The position numbers and the translations under genes were made by a program. Of a stretch of DNA of 64,000 nt, positions 27,780 through 40,114 are shown piece after piece. The notes under the pieces were generated by a model. That model was not told the DNA's origin, made no database searches, and saw nothing but the letters and a program-made list of their open reading frames with translations. Source of the stretch: Kryptolebias marmoratus (taxonomy: Eukaryota > Chordata > Actinopteri > Cyprinodontiformes > Rivulidae); NCBI RefSeq assembly GCF_001649575.2, contig NC_051448.1, forward strand, positions 18,391,358 through 18,455,357, in the 5' to 3' direction. Every line of letters starts with the position of its first letter. The first letter of the stretch is position 1.

Positions 27780-28405
27780 TAACAGTGAGTGCATAGCCTG
27801 GTAGACTCGGTTCGATTGGGGACCAAAACTGCAACATTTCTTCCATTTTCAGCTGCTGGTGTTTGCATTCACATTGCACCTAGTCAATCGAGCCAAACCC
27901 TTTAAGCGACCTGTCCCCCTCCTCGCCTGTGGTGGCGCCGCACCAAGAACTACTGAAGGAAATGACACGAAAACCTCTAAAGAAGGCACTGAGCGCATTT
28001 TCCTCCTTCTGGAAAAGTAAACAAAAATGGAGTAGCGTCAAATTCGAGCGGTTTTAGGAATTCTGTTTTGTCTCCACGTCTGACCACGAGCTATTTCTCC
28101 CCTAATGGTAGAAAGGCGCCTTTGTTTTGGTTGTATTTACCCAGAAGGCCCTGTGCTGTAGTCCACTTCCTGCTTTTGGAGCGGCCTCCGGTCCACTTGC
28201 GTTCACATATGCATTTCAACCGCGCCAGAGTTCACTTCAACCGAACTGAGACCGAGGTTTTTAGGCGGGCCAGAGTTCGCTTTTTTGCTCCTCATCAGAG
28301 TTCGATTGCGCGTTCACACCTCCCCAAACGAACCTGACTTTCTAGGCAAAACGAACTAGAGTTCGATCAAAGCGGACTAAACGGGGAATGTGAAATGGGC
28401 CATTC
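27780..28405. mobile_element. Fish MITE with 'AGAGTTCG' motifs
   Basis: Repeated inward and outward words (GTTCGATTG, CAGAGTTCACTTC, ACGAACTAGAGTTCGATC, GCGTTCACA) are typical of a common non-autonomous DNA transposon of fish. Boundaries are approximate. No TSD was resolved. Confidence 0.4.
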
Positions 28406-28794
28406 CTAGTCACGTTTCATCCACACTTGTTGACTACAAGTTCACTCCAGAAAACGAGGAAGTAACGCGTGTTGTAATTTCCTGTTTATGTAGCGAGTTC
28501 TTGCTCAAACAGTCGGTTAATATGGCGAACGATCTGCAGGAGACACTTCGTCGTCTGGCGCTCCTGTTTGAACATGTCTTGCCACGAAGTCAGCACGGAG
28601 AAGAATCGGCAGCTGAAGATGCAACTGATGTGTTAACAATGTGGAAACAACAACCTTTAAGTTTGCTGTCACCCATGGCTGTTTTGTGCTGAACTCTACT
28701 CCTGATAAAACTTCATAACACAAGCCAATTAAAGACCAGCTGTTCCTTGATGTCACGTAAGAGTTCAAGACTAAAATTATCTTGTGTTGAGTTC
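28406..28794. other. Short open frame, unknown
   Basis: An open frame on the plus strand (28522-28692, beginning MANDLQETLRRLALLFEHV) follows the MITE. It may be a remnant of an autonomous transposon gene, but no family is recognised. Confidence 0.2.
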
Positions 28795-29625
28795 AGAAAA
28801 AGTGTTGGGGATGACTCTCAGCTACTACCACGTCAAATTTTGGCTTGATAGCTGTAAAATTGACTGAGTTATAGCCATCTCTGTACACACTAAAATCAAT
28901 TAGCTGTGGCCAAAATCCTAACTATGATCGACTCCAAAAGTGAATCAGTTGTAGATATATATCCAATAACTATTTCCTGTAAGTTTCATTAACATTGGCT
29001 CTTTGATTCAGGAGCTATTTTGCCAACAGAGTCGACTCCAATTAGTTGATTGTCAAATTTTTAACAAAGAGCTAACTCAATTCATTTGCATATATAATAT
29101 ATGTTGGGGATCCGCCTCTGCTACCACCACACCAAGTTTTAGCTCAATGTCTGAAAAATCGACTAAGTTAAATCATTTTTTGTACTTTCTATGGTCAGCT
29201 GGCTGTGGTGGCCATCTTGAAATGGGATGCCGCTGAAAGTTAATCAGTTGTAGATGCACATCCAATGATTGCCTTCTGAGAGTTTCATAGAATTTTGCCA
29301 AGTGGTTCGTGAGATATTTTGCTAAAAGACAGATACACGGCTCATGCTCCAGAGACCAAAATAAAAATAAACATTAATATTTGTTAACTCTCAGTTACTA
29401 CCACACCAAACTTAAGCTCAGGATCTTTAAAGTTGACTGAGTTAAAGCCGTTTTTGTGTTTGCTTCGTTTGATTAGCTGTGGCGGCCATCTTGAATGGGT
29501 TGCCCCCAAAAGTCAAACCAGTTGTAGATGTCCACCTAATGATTACTTCCTGAAAGTTTCAACAGAATCTCTTTGCTAATTCATGTGATATTTTGCTAGC
29601 AGACAAGACAAATAGGCAAAAACAT
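28795..29625 (-). repeat. ~300-bp family, three tandem degenerate units
   Basis: Units start near 28804, 29103 and 29380, each with 'ctactaccac' followed by 'tt(a/g)gctcaat/g' and ending 'gatattttgct'. Spacing is about 280-300 bases. The orientation is opposite to 39345-40000. Confidence 0.65.
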
Positions 29626-30369
29626 GATCTGCACGTGACCAAAGGCCTTTCTTTTTTTTTTTTTTCACTCAATCCAACCACTGTGACCTTTAGTCAAAAG
29701 TCCAAATCCCATTTCCTTGTTCCTGCGGGATGGCGTCCACGTGCGCAAATCACGAGGGATTCCCCCCCCTCACCGTCCACAGGTGGTAAACACAGCTGCT
29801 TCCTCCTCCTCAGCTCCTTACCTGTTCGGGTCATGACTCGTAAGACGGCTCCGCGTGGCGTCGCGACGCGCTCTCGGTTTGAGTGCAGCCTTACCTCTGC
29901 AGCATTGTTTCCTCAAAAGGTGTGATTCTAGTTTCACGGTAAAAAAAAAAAAAATTCCCCAGCTGAGCAGCTGTTTTCTAAACAATTACACCGTGCTGGC
30001 AGCAATCGTTCCTGCTGGTTTTACGAGCAGACAATTAGCACGACAACGGTCCATAAACTACGGAAAGGAAGCCGCAATTACGTTATTATCTGCGTTCCTG
30101 ACGGGAACGTCGTGTTTTACGGTCATACGTTAGCCTTGACTGCTAAGGCTAATAATATGTCGCCCCAGTCTGCAGGTGGAACGCCGTCAGGTCGGGTGCG
30201 ATGTCATTCCCGGAGCCGAGTTCCGACTTCTGAGGAAAACTGGAGCTGCGCCGCTCAGCATTTCAGTCAGCTGTAGATGAGCTCTTCGGAGAAGCTGCAG
30301 GAGCTTGGGAAGCGAAGTTCCTACAAAGAAGCAAGCGCTTCACGGATTTTTCAGTTTCGCTGGATTACG
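29626..30369. other. Intergenic, nothing recognised
   Basis: No gene or repeat was recognised. Confidence 0.4.
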
Positions 30370-30775
30370 TGCTCTGCGTTGTACAATAACGCTCTAAAAG
30401 TTTCATTCAAATTTAGTGGTCCGTGAGCGTTTTTGCTAACAGACTGACAGAGTTGACCGCAAATAGTTACCGACAAAATTTGAATCTCTTGCCCAATTTG
30501 TTTGCGCTCAGAGTTTGCGTTGGGGATGACTCTCGGCTACTACCACACCAAATTTCAGCTCAATAGCTCCAAAACTGGCCAGCTCGTAGGCCTTTCGGCG
30601 TTTTTCAATATCTGTCAGCTGCGGCGGCCATCTTGAATCAGGTTGGCTCTGAAAGTTAATCAGCCGTAGAGCTGCACCCAGTAGTGAGTTTCTGCAAGTT
30701 TCGTTAGAATTCGTCAAGTGTTTTGTGAGATATTTTGCTAACAGACAGGCTGGCACGGGCAAAAACATTATTGCT
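30370..30775 (-). repeat. ~300-bp family, one complete unit plus partial
   Basis: Shares 'gttggggatgactctc', 'ggctactaccacacc', 'cggccatcttgaatcag' and 'gagatattttgctaacagac' with the other arrays. Confidence 0.65.
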
Positions 30776-31624
30776 CCCGCCCTTCAGTGGCAAGAAAAAA
30801 AAATGTCAACGGGTATGCAAAAAGAAAAAGCATCTGAAATGATTAAAAACACACAAAAAAATGTTCATGTAACACTCGTTATGTTTCCCTCGTTGCCTAA
30901 AATGCTTAAACTCAACGCTTTGGGAAACGGCGGGGATCCCCACCCTGCCCCACCCTCCCACCAGCGCAGCTTTCAGAAAGCCGTCCCACGCCTTGCCGCT
31001 GCGGAGCGTGGGTGGGGGTCTTTTTGCTCCCAGACCTGCAGAGCAAAGGTTGCATAAATGAATGAAGCAAGTGCCTGTGGAGGAGTGAGAAGAGAAACCA
31101 GAGATGGGGGGGNNNNNNNNNNNNNNNNNNNNNNNNNNNNNNNNNNNNNNNNNNNNNNNNNNNNNNNNNNNNNNNNNNNNNNNNNNNNNNNNNNNNNNNN
31201 NNNNNNNNNNNNNNNNNNNNNNNNNNNNNNNNNNNNNNNNNNNNNNNNNNATAGAGGGGCCTTCTGCGGGGGTGGGGGGGGACCAGGACCTGCTCTTCAG
31301 TTGTTTTAGGTTTTTTTTGTTTTGGTTTGCTTTGAGCGTTTGATTTTGCATTTTAAATAACATTGTAGAAACACTCAGAGAGCACAAACCTCCTCCAACG
31401 CCATGGTGTGATTAAAAAAAAAAAAGGTACAATCCAGATCATAATCTGGATTAGCAGCCGAATTTAATCCATCGTTTTTGGGGGACGAATGTAAATTTCC
31501 TACAAATCTGTTCTTTAGTTTTTACCTGATCTTTGCCAACGGATGCAACTGGAAACAGAACCTTCTTGGTGGAGGAAACAAAAGGGTCACATATAGGAAC
31601 AGAGAGGAGGTTTTAACAAAGGGG
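30776..31624. other. Intergenic with assembly gap
   Basis: N run at 31093-31250, preceded by a G-run and followed by a GGGGGTGGGGGG-like stretch. No gene was recognised. Confidence 0.6.
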
Positions 31625-32150
31625 TTACCTGTGACCTTGACCTTTGACCCCATGGACCTTGAAATCAACAGGCATCATCTTTGAGCCATGAGGTGTCCAG
31701 CTGTGCAGTTTGACATTCCTACATTAATTTGTTGCAGAGTTAGAGCAGTAGGTCAAATGTGACGTTGACCTTTGACACCACAACCTTGAAATCAATGGTG
31801 ATCACCCTTGACCTAAGACATGTCTATCTGCAGTTCAATTATCCTCCGTTACATGTTTGCATAGCTAGAGCACATGCTCATCTGGGACCTTGACTTTTGA
31901 CCCCGTCACATTGAAATCAACAGTGATCACACCTTAGACCCATGAGGTGTCCAGCTGTGGAGTTTGACATTCTTGTTATACAGCTGCAGAGTTGAAGCAC
32001 GGGCTGATCTGTGACCTTGACCTTTGACCAGGTCACCACTAAAATGTAATCCCTTGTTCCTTGTACCATGTCTGACGTTTCCTGTAAATTTCATGAAAAT
32101 CAGTTCAGAACCTTTTGAGTAATCTTGTCCACAGACAGACAGACGCTAGT
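31625..32150 (+). repeat. 127-bp minisatellite with nuclear-receptor half-sites
   Basis: TGACCTTGACCTTTGACC or a close variant recurs at about 31632, 31760, 31886 and 32012, giving a period of 126-128 bases. Linking words 'ttgaaatcaa' and 'gaggtgtccagctgtg' recur between them. The array ends 'gtaatcttgtccacagacag'. Confidence 0.8.
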
Positions 32151-32785
32151 CCTTTTACTGATAAGACTTAAGAAGGAAAGGTTTGCCCGTGATAAAAAAA
32201 AACTTTAGAAAAGCTGCAGAAAAACGAAGGCCTTTTATTACGAGAAGTTGTCCCGAAAGAATCCAACAAACTGGCTTATGCTGGGTGTTCGTTCGATGAA
32301 TTTATTCGGATGCAAGTGTGTTTTGCAGCTCTTGTTAAGTTTTATTTATGTACAGAAAAGGGGCAGAAATGGATCTTTTGACTTTGCAGACTGCTGAGGT
32401 AACCAGTAACATCACCACCAGACTTTCCCCTCAGCTGACTCCAGACGTCTCTGTCTGGAGAGCCCGAACGCAGCAGCAGGTAGATTCAGACAGGTGTTTA
32501 CAGACAGGAGCAGGTTTAACTCGTGAGCCGTGGCTCATCCCCTCGTTTTCCGCCTGTAGGTGACAACTCATAATAAAGGCAGGCTGGTTGCGTGTGCTCC
32601 TATGAGACTCTTATCCTCGGGTTAGCATTGTGTTGAAGCTGACACACCATAAGCTGCAGTCTGGCTGACAGCGGCATTAGTCCTCGCCTTCAGGCTTTCA
32701 CGCTGCCGAGCTCCATTACAGAGACTAAAACAAAACAAAACAAAAAAAACCCCAACTATGACGAACTAACGTAGAATTCTGCTAC
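32151..32785. other. Intergenic, nothing recognised
   Basis: No gene or repeat was recognised. Confidence 0.4.
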
Positions 32786-33070
32786 CGTATATCCATCCAT
32801 CCATTATCTGCCGTTTGGTCCATAGTCGGGCCGCAGCTTGAACAGGAAGGCCCAGACGGCTCTTTTCCACCTCTTCCAAATTTTCCAGGAGAATCCCAGG
32901 GCGTTCCCAGGCCAGCCGAGAGACACAGTCTCTCCAGCGTGCCCTGGGACTCCTCCCAGTTGGACACGCCCAGAACACCTCCCTATGGAGGCGTCCAGAA
33001 TGCCTGAACCACCTCAGCTGGCTCCAATCGATGTGGAGGAGCAGCGGCTCCACTCCGAGTCCCTTTTAAC
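32786..33070 (-). pseudogene. Rex3/RTE-like LINE 3' end
   Basis: The minus-strand frame 33053-32766 contains MEPLLLHIDWSQLRWFRHSG, then REVFWACPTGRSP and RARWRDCVSRLAWERPGI, the same blocks as at 10272. The 3' end is a short GGAT repeat (plus strand 'atccatccatccatt' at 32792), as expected of Rex3. Only the last part of the reverse transcriptase remains. Confidence 0.7.
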
Positions 33071-33480
33071 TTTTATTACTATCAACTAATTCCACATAAC
33101 AAACATTTTGTTGCAAAGAATATTTTTACAACTTTCCCGCCATTTTTAGTCTTCCTTTACTGTAAAGTCTGGTGTAGCACTTTTGGTAGCGCTAGCACCT
33201 AGCATGTTTTGTACGAGCTTCTTTTACGTCAAATAGTCTATTAAAAGCACTCATTAGAGCAGTTAGTTAATATGAAGGAAAACCTCTGAGATTGGAGCTG
33301 TTTTAAGACAGCAGTCCGGTTTTGGTCTTGGCCCATCTCGGACTAGCCTTTAGCTCGTCAGTTTGAGTCAGAACTACTCTATGTTCCAGCTAACTAAGGT
33401 CACTCAGAACTATCGACAAGATGGAACATAATACATATAGATGGAACACAAGGCATGACTGGCATCTTTTGATCACTTTT
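33071..33480 (+). repeat. Unclassified dispersed family
   Basis: Contains 'gagctgttttaagacagcag' and 'ctagcctttagctcgtcag', shared with 16240-16540, 17440-17580 and 60985-61165. Confidence 0.4.
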
Positions 33481-35825
33481 GTGCTTTGTAACATTTTATT
33501 TTTGCATATTTTTCTGACTCGTTTAAGTCCCTATGAAAATGGTTTCATTTATTGAAGCTGCTGTAAACGATTTAGAAAAGTGAGCAAAATAAACCCCCGG
33601 TGTTTTAACAAAAATGATCTGCTGTCTGGTCAGGTGAGTCAGAAAAATCTCTTTTTTTTCCCCCCTTTGAACTCTTAGCGGTAAATTTTAAGCAACACTT
33701 ACCCACTAAAATGCAAAGATTACTTCCTGCTTCCACTCTGCATGACCTCAAGATGACATTTGCTCACATATCACTTCAGGAAACTTGCAAGTGCAACATT
33801 CACAACCTGGGATTTTTTTTTATTATTATTTTCTCTCAAATTTAAATATGACAAAAACCCCAATTTATATATAAAAAAAAAAAAAATTGAAATCCGATAC
33901 GAATTCGAAACTTGACTGTATGTGATTTTTTTTAAATTACTATTTCTGGAAATGTATGTAAAAAAAAACAAAACAGCAGCACGCAATCTTTGGTTAGAAA
34001 AGGTCAACATTTGAATGCAGTTTGCAACAAAGACCCCCACGATGCGGAGACGTTTTGAGGCGACGCCGGTTTGGAAGAAAGTTTCCAAAATCACATCACA
34101 TTTAGTCACCGAGGTATTTTTAGCCAATCTGACTAAGACTTATTGCAATCAAAAGCGGGAGAGGTAAAAGAGGCACACTGCGAGTTCAGCCTAGAGGCCG
34201 TGAGGAGGCGGGAATCCCCCCCCCCCTTTCTTTAAATTATTCTTGCACGGAAAACAAGCTTTTTACGGTTGTGGAGGGACCTAAACGAAAACCTGACAAG
34301 CCTTTCTTTGCAGCACAGTGGATCCCGGACGCCTTAGTGGTGTCATTTAAGTCAGCCGTGTGTTGGCTTAAGAACAGAGGAAACACCCTGTTTTGAGTAC
34401 AGCAAAAGCCAACAAGGCGGCAGACTTTGAACGGGAGCCATAAACACGCAGCCGGCGATAAATGAGCGAGGACATTTAAACCGCGGCGTCAGCAAACATT
34501 GGGTGGCGGCCTTTTCTGCGCGTTTGCTCTACGCCTTCCGCCACGAGCACGATGCCACGCACAGGCTCTGAGTTTGTCCAAAAGTTGGGGAACAAAACAA
34601 ACCGTTACCCCACAGTGCGGGCGGGCTTCTAGGGAAAAGTTGGAGCGAGGAAAAAAAACAAACCAAAAATGTCACCCGGAAATTCCGGAAATTCACACAG
34701 GCCATTTAAAAATGTGTTGGGTTGTATCTTTAGTTTTTGGGGTTTTTTTTGCTAAAACTGTTCCGGAGCCGAACTGCGTCCATGGAGCCTAGCGGGACCA
34801 GACGCTTCCATCCACTCCAAGGAAAGGTTTACCAACATTTCAGGTTTCTTTCCTGCCTCGGGGCACGCTCGGCTCCCTTTAGTTGGAAATCTGGGCCGAG
34901 AGATTTAGCTGTTCTTTTCTGAAGAACACAGGAATGTACTCACAGAGGGCGGCTCGAGTGGAATTTTTCCTGGGAATTTCCCACTAGTCAGCGCGCGTGT
35001 GAGTGTGTGTGCGTGTTTTGCATAATACGAGCGTGGCTACGCTCCAGCTGACGCGCTTCCCCTCTGGGCAGAAAACCAACGAGTCAGGTGAACCTCTGCG
35101 GCGACGACTGGGTGGGAGGTGCCAAAAGGGGAAGGCGTTCTGAACCTGTTTCTCGAACTCACCTTTAAAGGAGAACCCGCTCCGACTACGACGGTGTGGA
35201 ACAGGGAAGTTTCTGACGGAATCTTCAGGGAACTCCTAACGTTTAGCAGCTTTCTTCTCTGAAGCCCCAACGGGAAGTTTTTAGGACTCGTTTTCAGGAA
35301 TTATCGGAGCTGACAAAGCCCCAGTGCTTCGACATATAAACCACGTAAGATAAAGCTGCTGCCGGTGGCTCCTTAGGGTCACTATGGTAACCGCACACAC
35401 CTGTCTGTCACTCCCTGGACGGCCCTCTTAGATGAGATAAGGTGCTTTATTGCCTTTAGTGCACAAAGAAAAACCTGAATGAAACCAATTTACAGTCCCT
35501 TGAGGCAAATCCAGAGCAGCTGTGGCCGATATGAGGGAATTTTTTGACAATGTGACCAGAATCAGTCGCGCTGAGAGAAAGTGCCCATCCGTAAGAGACG
35601 AAAGCACGATGCTCACACGTGTCCATTTTGACGTTTCTTCAGGGTTTTATGTCGGACATATGACGAGTTAAAAAGAACGCTTTACATTTCAGTTTCGCTC
35701 AGATCCGACGGAAGTCAACCGGAGTTCGGAACGGGCGCAGCTCCGAGAGCAAACGAAGTCATGAGTTAGTGGGACACGCCGGGTGGAGGAGGGCCGAAGC
35801 GCCCACGTTTAAGGTAGCTGTAGAG
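33481..35825. other. Intergenic, nothing recognised
   Basis: No coding exon or named repeat was seen. Open frames here lack family signatures. Confidence 0.4.
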
Positions 35826-36020
35826 AAGGGGTGGCCAATCCTGGTCCTCGAGGGCCACTATTCTGCATGTTTTCCTTGTTTTTCATGCTCCAACACACCT
35901 GATTCTGTTCAATTACCTCTTCATGTTCTGCAGAAGCCTGTTAATCAACTATTGATTCAAACCAGGTGTGTTGGAGCAGAGAAGCAAGTAAAACATGCTC
36001 TGGAGGAAGTGCGGCCCAAA
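35826..36020. mobile_element. Palindromic hAT-like MITE, copy A
   Basis: The left arm 'ggccaatcctggtcctcgag', then 'catgctccaacacacctgat', is mirrored by a right arm with 'accaggtgtgttggagcag' and 'aaaacatgctctgg'. The whole element can fold into one long hairpin. Related copies are at 43274-43440 and 63785-63972. Confidence 0.65.
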
Positions 36021-37499
36021 GGGCTCCCACAGGGGCCCTTCTGCTTAATATTTAGCTTGCAGGTTAAATATTCAGTTTGGAACTGTGATATTTATAACAT
36101 GGTGAAAATCTGACTTTTTTCAATTTTTTCTAATTGTTCTGACTTACTTTTTGACTTTGTAACTTCACGAATGGCAGCCCATGACAAGCTGCTGTGTTCG
36201 GGAGAAGCGTGTTCGAGAAATGAAAGTGTGCGGGGCCAAACCGGCAGCTCCGCCGAGGCTGCGGACTACGGCTGACCTACAGTAGCAGCTTCAGCCTCCG
36301 TCGTGAAATCCCCCAAAACTCCCCTCATCAACTCCCCCTGGCCGAGATAATGGACTTTTCAGGCCTTCCCGCAGGCTGAGTGAGCCGGGCTGTCCACGGC
36401 GGCCATGTTCTCCGCCCGCCTGATTGCTTCTCCAGGCTCGGGTGGGGGGGAAGCGGGGGCGCTGGAGGTGGCCGGGGCAGTAGCACAAAGCCAGGCGCAC
36501 ATCTGCGATCGATTTGAACTTTCTGAGGAGAGGTGTGTGTGTATGTGTGTGTGTAGGGGGGAGATTCCTCTCTCAGCTTATTTTGTCCCACCGCTGGATC
36601 CTCGTTCGCCTCCGTCCTCCGTGGTCTTCCCCTCACGTTTCCTCGCGTGGCCGGGGCCCGCTCCAGNNNNNNNNNNNNNNNNNNNNNNNNNNNNNNNNNN
36701 NNNNNNNNNNNNNNNNNNNNNNNNNNNNNNNNNNNNNNNNNNNNNNNNNNNNNGGGGGGGGGGGGGGGGGGGTGTTTGAAGAGAAGCTAAACTTAAAAAA
36801 AAAAAACGAAAACGCAGACATAACAAGGGGCCCTGAATGCACCTCGCCACACGTGTAATTACCGAGACAAAAAAAGGGGGAAAACTTGAAGACTTTAAAC
36901 CTCAGGTAATTCAGAAAAGAGAGCAGCAGCAGACGCCCCCCCCCCCCTCCTGTCTTTTTCTGCTGAGATGTATATTTAACAAAAGGCCTAAAAATATCTT
37001 TTGTCCCGGCCGCTGCGTGGGCTGGCCGCGGCGCAACAAAAGCAGGGGAGTTTCCTCCCGTCCAGGATGTCAGCAGATTTCCTCGTATTTGCGGGGCGAG
37101 ATTTAGGACTAGATGTTCCGACGCACAATAACATCCACCCCAGCTGCACCCAGCCTGCACGGTGTTCTTTACATTGTTTCGCTTTCTGCTCGGAGCCAAT
37201 GGGGCCGTGTGGGATTACACCAACCCGCTTCCCTCTGCAGCCGCGCTCTGTTGTGTTCATCGTCCTTTATCCCTTCGGATCTGACCTCTGCTGGGAACGC
37301 TCCCGCGCCCGCTACGAGCAGACACGTCAGCCCCGCTGCTTTCAGGGGAACGAGCACACCCCGAAATGTTCACACTGTCAAAGGCAAAGGCCTTTTTGAG
37401 GTCGGGCGCACAGCACACGCCTCATTTCCTCTGAAGGGGAAGAGAGAGACATTTTGGAGGAAGAGGTGTTGTGTCATCTCTGGCGTGTGGAGGACAAAG
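36021..37499. other. Intergenic, GC-rich, with assembly gap
   Basis: N run at 36667-36753, followed directly by a run of 19 G. A fragment resembling the MITE at 2668 lies at 36045-36110. No gene was recognised despite long GC-rich open frames. Confidence 0.5.
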
Positions 37500-37730
37500 T
37501 GAAAGGTAACCCTGAGAAACCTGCCGGGGGGCCTTCTGGCACCTCAGGTTGAGCAGTTTGGAGATAAAGAAGTTCGAGAGGAAAGGCTGAGTCGGTTTGG
37601 ACATGTGCGGAGGAGGGACAGTGGACAGACTGGAACGAGGATGTTGAATGTGTATAAAGGAAAAAAGGAAGACCACAAAAAATAAAAAGGGTCATGGATG
37701 GACAGAGAAGGATGTCACGGGTCCCATCTC
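37500..37730 (+). pseudogene. Non-LTR retrotransposon C-terminal fragment
   Basis: The frame starting near 37545 reads VEQFGDKEVREERLSRFGHV and continues RRRDSGQTGTRMLNV. This matches the end of a LINE reverse transcriptase ('LRWFGHV.RR' block) of a type different from the Rex3-like copies. It is truncated at both sides. Confidence 0.5.
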
Positions 37731-37854
37731 CACCACTCGGAATAGTTTTGAACTATATCCCCTCTCCCCCATCCCCTCTATGCATGTTTACTCAGGTGTG
37801 TTACAATCAGTGGATCTTTCTTCTTTCTTTTTGTATTAATCCACATGATCCTAA

Positions 37855-37990
37855 GAAAAAAGACTGAAATACTCACAACGCGCCACCAGGTGGCAACAAC
37901 GTCCCCGTTAACACCGTCTCAGAGTACAGAAAAAGAACTTTGCTAACTTTTATACAATTTCCTATCAGTTAATAACTCTATCGACGAGGG
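37855..37990 (+). repeat. Dispersed repeat with CTCF-like motif
   Basis: CCACCAGGTGGCA at 37883-37895 lies in a context similar to 4190-4330 (both run 'ctgaaata', then the motif, then 'cgttaaca', then a run with 'gaaaaaga'-like words). Confidence 0.45.
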
Positions 37991-39344
37991 GTCGACGTTT
38001 GATAGCGACAGGATAACAAAATGAAATAAATAAATCAATAAAAACGAGAAAAGAAAAACAGTAAAAAAAAATTAAAAAATGAAATTAAAAAAACGCTATT
38101 GGCGTTTGGGGTTCTAGGGCAGCAGAGCAACTGTCGGCCTGCGGATTTTCTTTTGTTTTGTCGTTGTTGCTGCACTTTAGCGTTAAAAATTGCGACTCGC
38201 GAAAAGGGCCCGGCCGAACAAACGGAGCGTCGAAGTGCAGGACGGGGACGCAACAAGGACATGGAAGTCCGGTCATGGCTGAGTCTTTCCCGCCTGTGAC
38301 CGTCTGAAGCTCCAGTTAATCTAACTGTGGGAGGAAACCAGAGTGGTTTCACATGCAGGCGGGTGAAAAATTAAAAAAAATTCTCCCAGCCACAGTCAAG
38401 GAACTCGCCATCATCATTTCTTTTCCATTTTTTGGTATAAAAAAAAAAATTTAAAAATCGCAATTCAACTTTTGGTTCTTCCCTCAACGCGACGCCACGT
38501 CGCTAAAAGTACCGCTCAAATTTTTCTCCTTCTTCTAATGGCATTTAGAGCAAACTAGCAGCAGCTCGGGCCTACAGATCAGGAGTACAAATTGAACTCA
38601 TTTTTTTTTTATCTGTTAAAATTGCAAACCTGACACGGTGGCTGGTGCGTTGTTCAAATTTACACGCCACTTCGAACATTTACCCTTTGTTTGGCCAGTG
38701 GCGGGTGCCAATTTCCACGCCTGTTCACTTGTACAGGGAGGAGTTTTTCTTTTCAACATGACTTAGAGCTTTTAAACAAAGACTGTATGACTGTATTATT
38801 AAGAGTGCTGTCGTGGAGGAGCAGCTATCCCTTAGTCCGACAGCCCGAAGCTGAATTACTCGCCATCGATGCAACAGGTGGTCTACAGGTTGATGTTTTT
38901 TTTTTCCTTTCTTTCTGTTCGTTTTGTTTCGCCAGTGCAAGCTGCCTGTCAGATGTGAGAACAGCGGCAGACNNNNNNNNNNNNNNNNNNNNNNNNNNNN
39001 NNNNNNNNNNNNNNNNNNNNNNNNNNNNNNNNNNNNNNNNNNNNNNNNNNNNNNNNNNNNNNNNNNNNNNNNNNNNNNNNNNNNNNNNNNNNNNNNNNNN
39101 NNACTCAGGAAAGTACCTGAAGTGTCCGTGTCCTTTGGAGCGCTGCACCCCGCCCATGCAGAGACACTGTCCTGCAGGGAGGGGGTGGGGCGGGACGTTA
39201 CATAAGGCGCTCTGCAAAAAGAAAACAAACACACCCCGCCCGGCTAAACCTGCAGCCGGGCGGCTCCGAGCCAAGTTGCTTTGGGTAATTAATCATAGGC
39301 TCATTTGGACGCTGAGGTCACGAAAACGCAGAAACTCATGTCTG
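37991..39344. other. Intergenic with assembly gap
   Basis: N run at 38973-39102. No gene was recognised. Confidence 0.5.
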
Positions 39345-40000
39345 TTTTACGGAGACAGAGCTCAAAGTCAGCGTCGCGGGTAGCTGAGAGTCCTCCCCGG
39401 CACACACGCTGAGCACAGCACCTCGCACGCACAAGCTCCCCATCTGAAACCTTTGATGTAACAGTTACAGCCAATCCCGCTTGTCTGTTAGCAAAATATC
39501 TCATGAGCCACTGGACGGATTTTGGTGAAACTCCCAGAAACTAATAACTGGATGCACCTCTATAACTGATTACCATTTGGAGAAGATGCAATGCAAGATG
39601 GCCGCCGCAGCTCACTGACATTAGCCGGCACAAAAATGTCTAGAACTCAGCCAGTTTTGCAGATACTGAGCTAAAGTACGGCGTGGTGGTAGCTGAGAGT
39701 CATCCTCAGCACGTACTCTGAGTAATGTCCACTGCAAAGACATCCTCGCATAAAACTTTGGCTTTAACTGTCACGGTCACCTCTGTTTGTCTGTTAGCAA
39801 AATATCTCATGAACCACTGGATGGATTTTAGTGAAACTCCCCGAAAGTAATAACTGGATGCACCTTTACAACTGATTACCATTTAGATACGATGCAAGTC
39901 AAGATGGCTGCCACAGCTAATCTACCTTGGCCAACACAAACATGGCAGTAACTTACTCAGAGCTGCAGCTAATGAGGTAAAGTTTAATGCTTATTTTGCA
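39345..40000 (+). repeat. ~306-bp tandem dimer of the dispersed family
   Basis: The word CTGTTAGCAAAATATCTCAT starts at 39485 and again at 39791, a period of 306 bases. Each is followed by 'gaactgg/ccactgga'-type sequence, 'taataactggatgcacct', 'gatggc(c/t)gcc' and 'gtagctgagagtc'. These are the best-preserved units in the window. Confidence 0.8.
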
Positions 40001-40114
40001 GGTGCCCGCCCACCATCACTTTGTATCCAAGAAACCCAAACAAACATCTCTTTCTTTTCTGGATCTGTCTCACTTCATCCAATTATTGGAATAATTTTGC
40101 TTCATTAGTCCATT

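Noticed and set aside
36405..37502. Overlapping GC-rich open frames on both strands at 36.3-37.5 kb
   Set aside because: They have no recognisable domains or splice pattern, and a gap and G-run lie within. GC-rich DNA yields long open frames by chance.
38691..39383. 230-residue open frame crossing an N run
   Set aside because: Much of it is unknown residues from the gap. The rest has no family signature and overlaps repeats on its right side.
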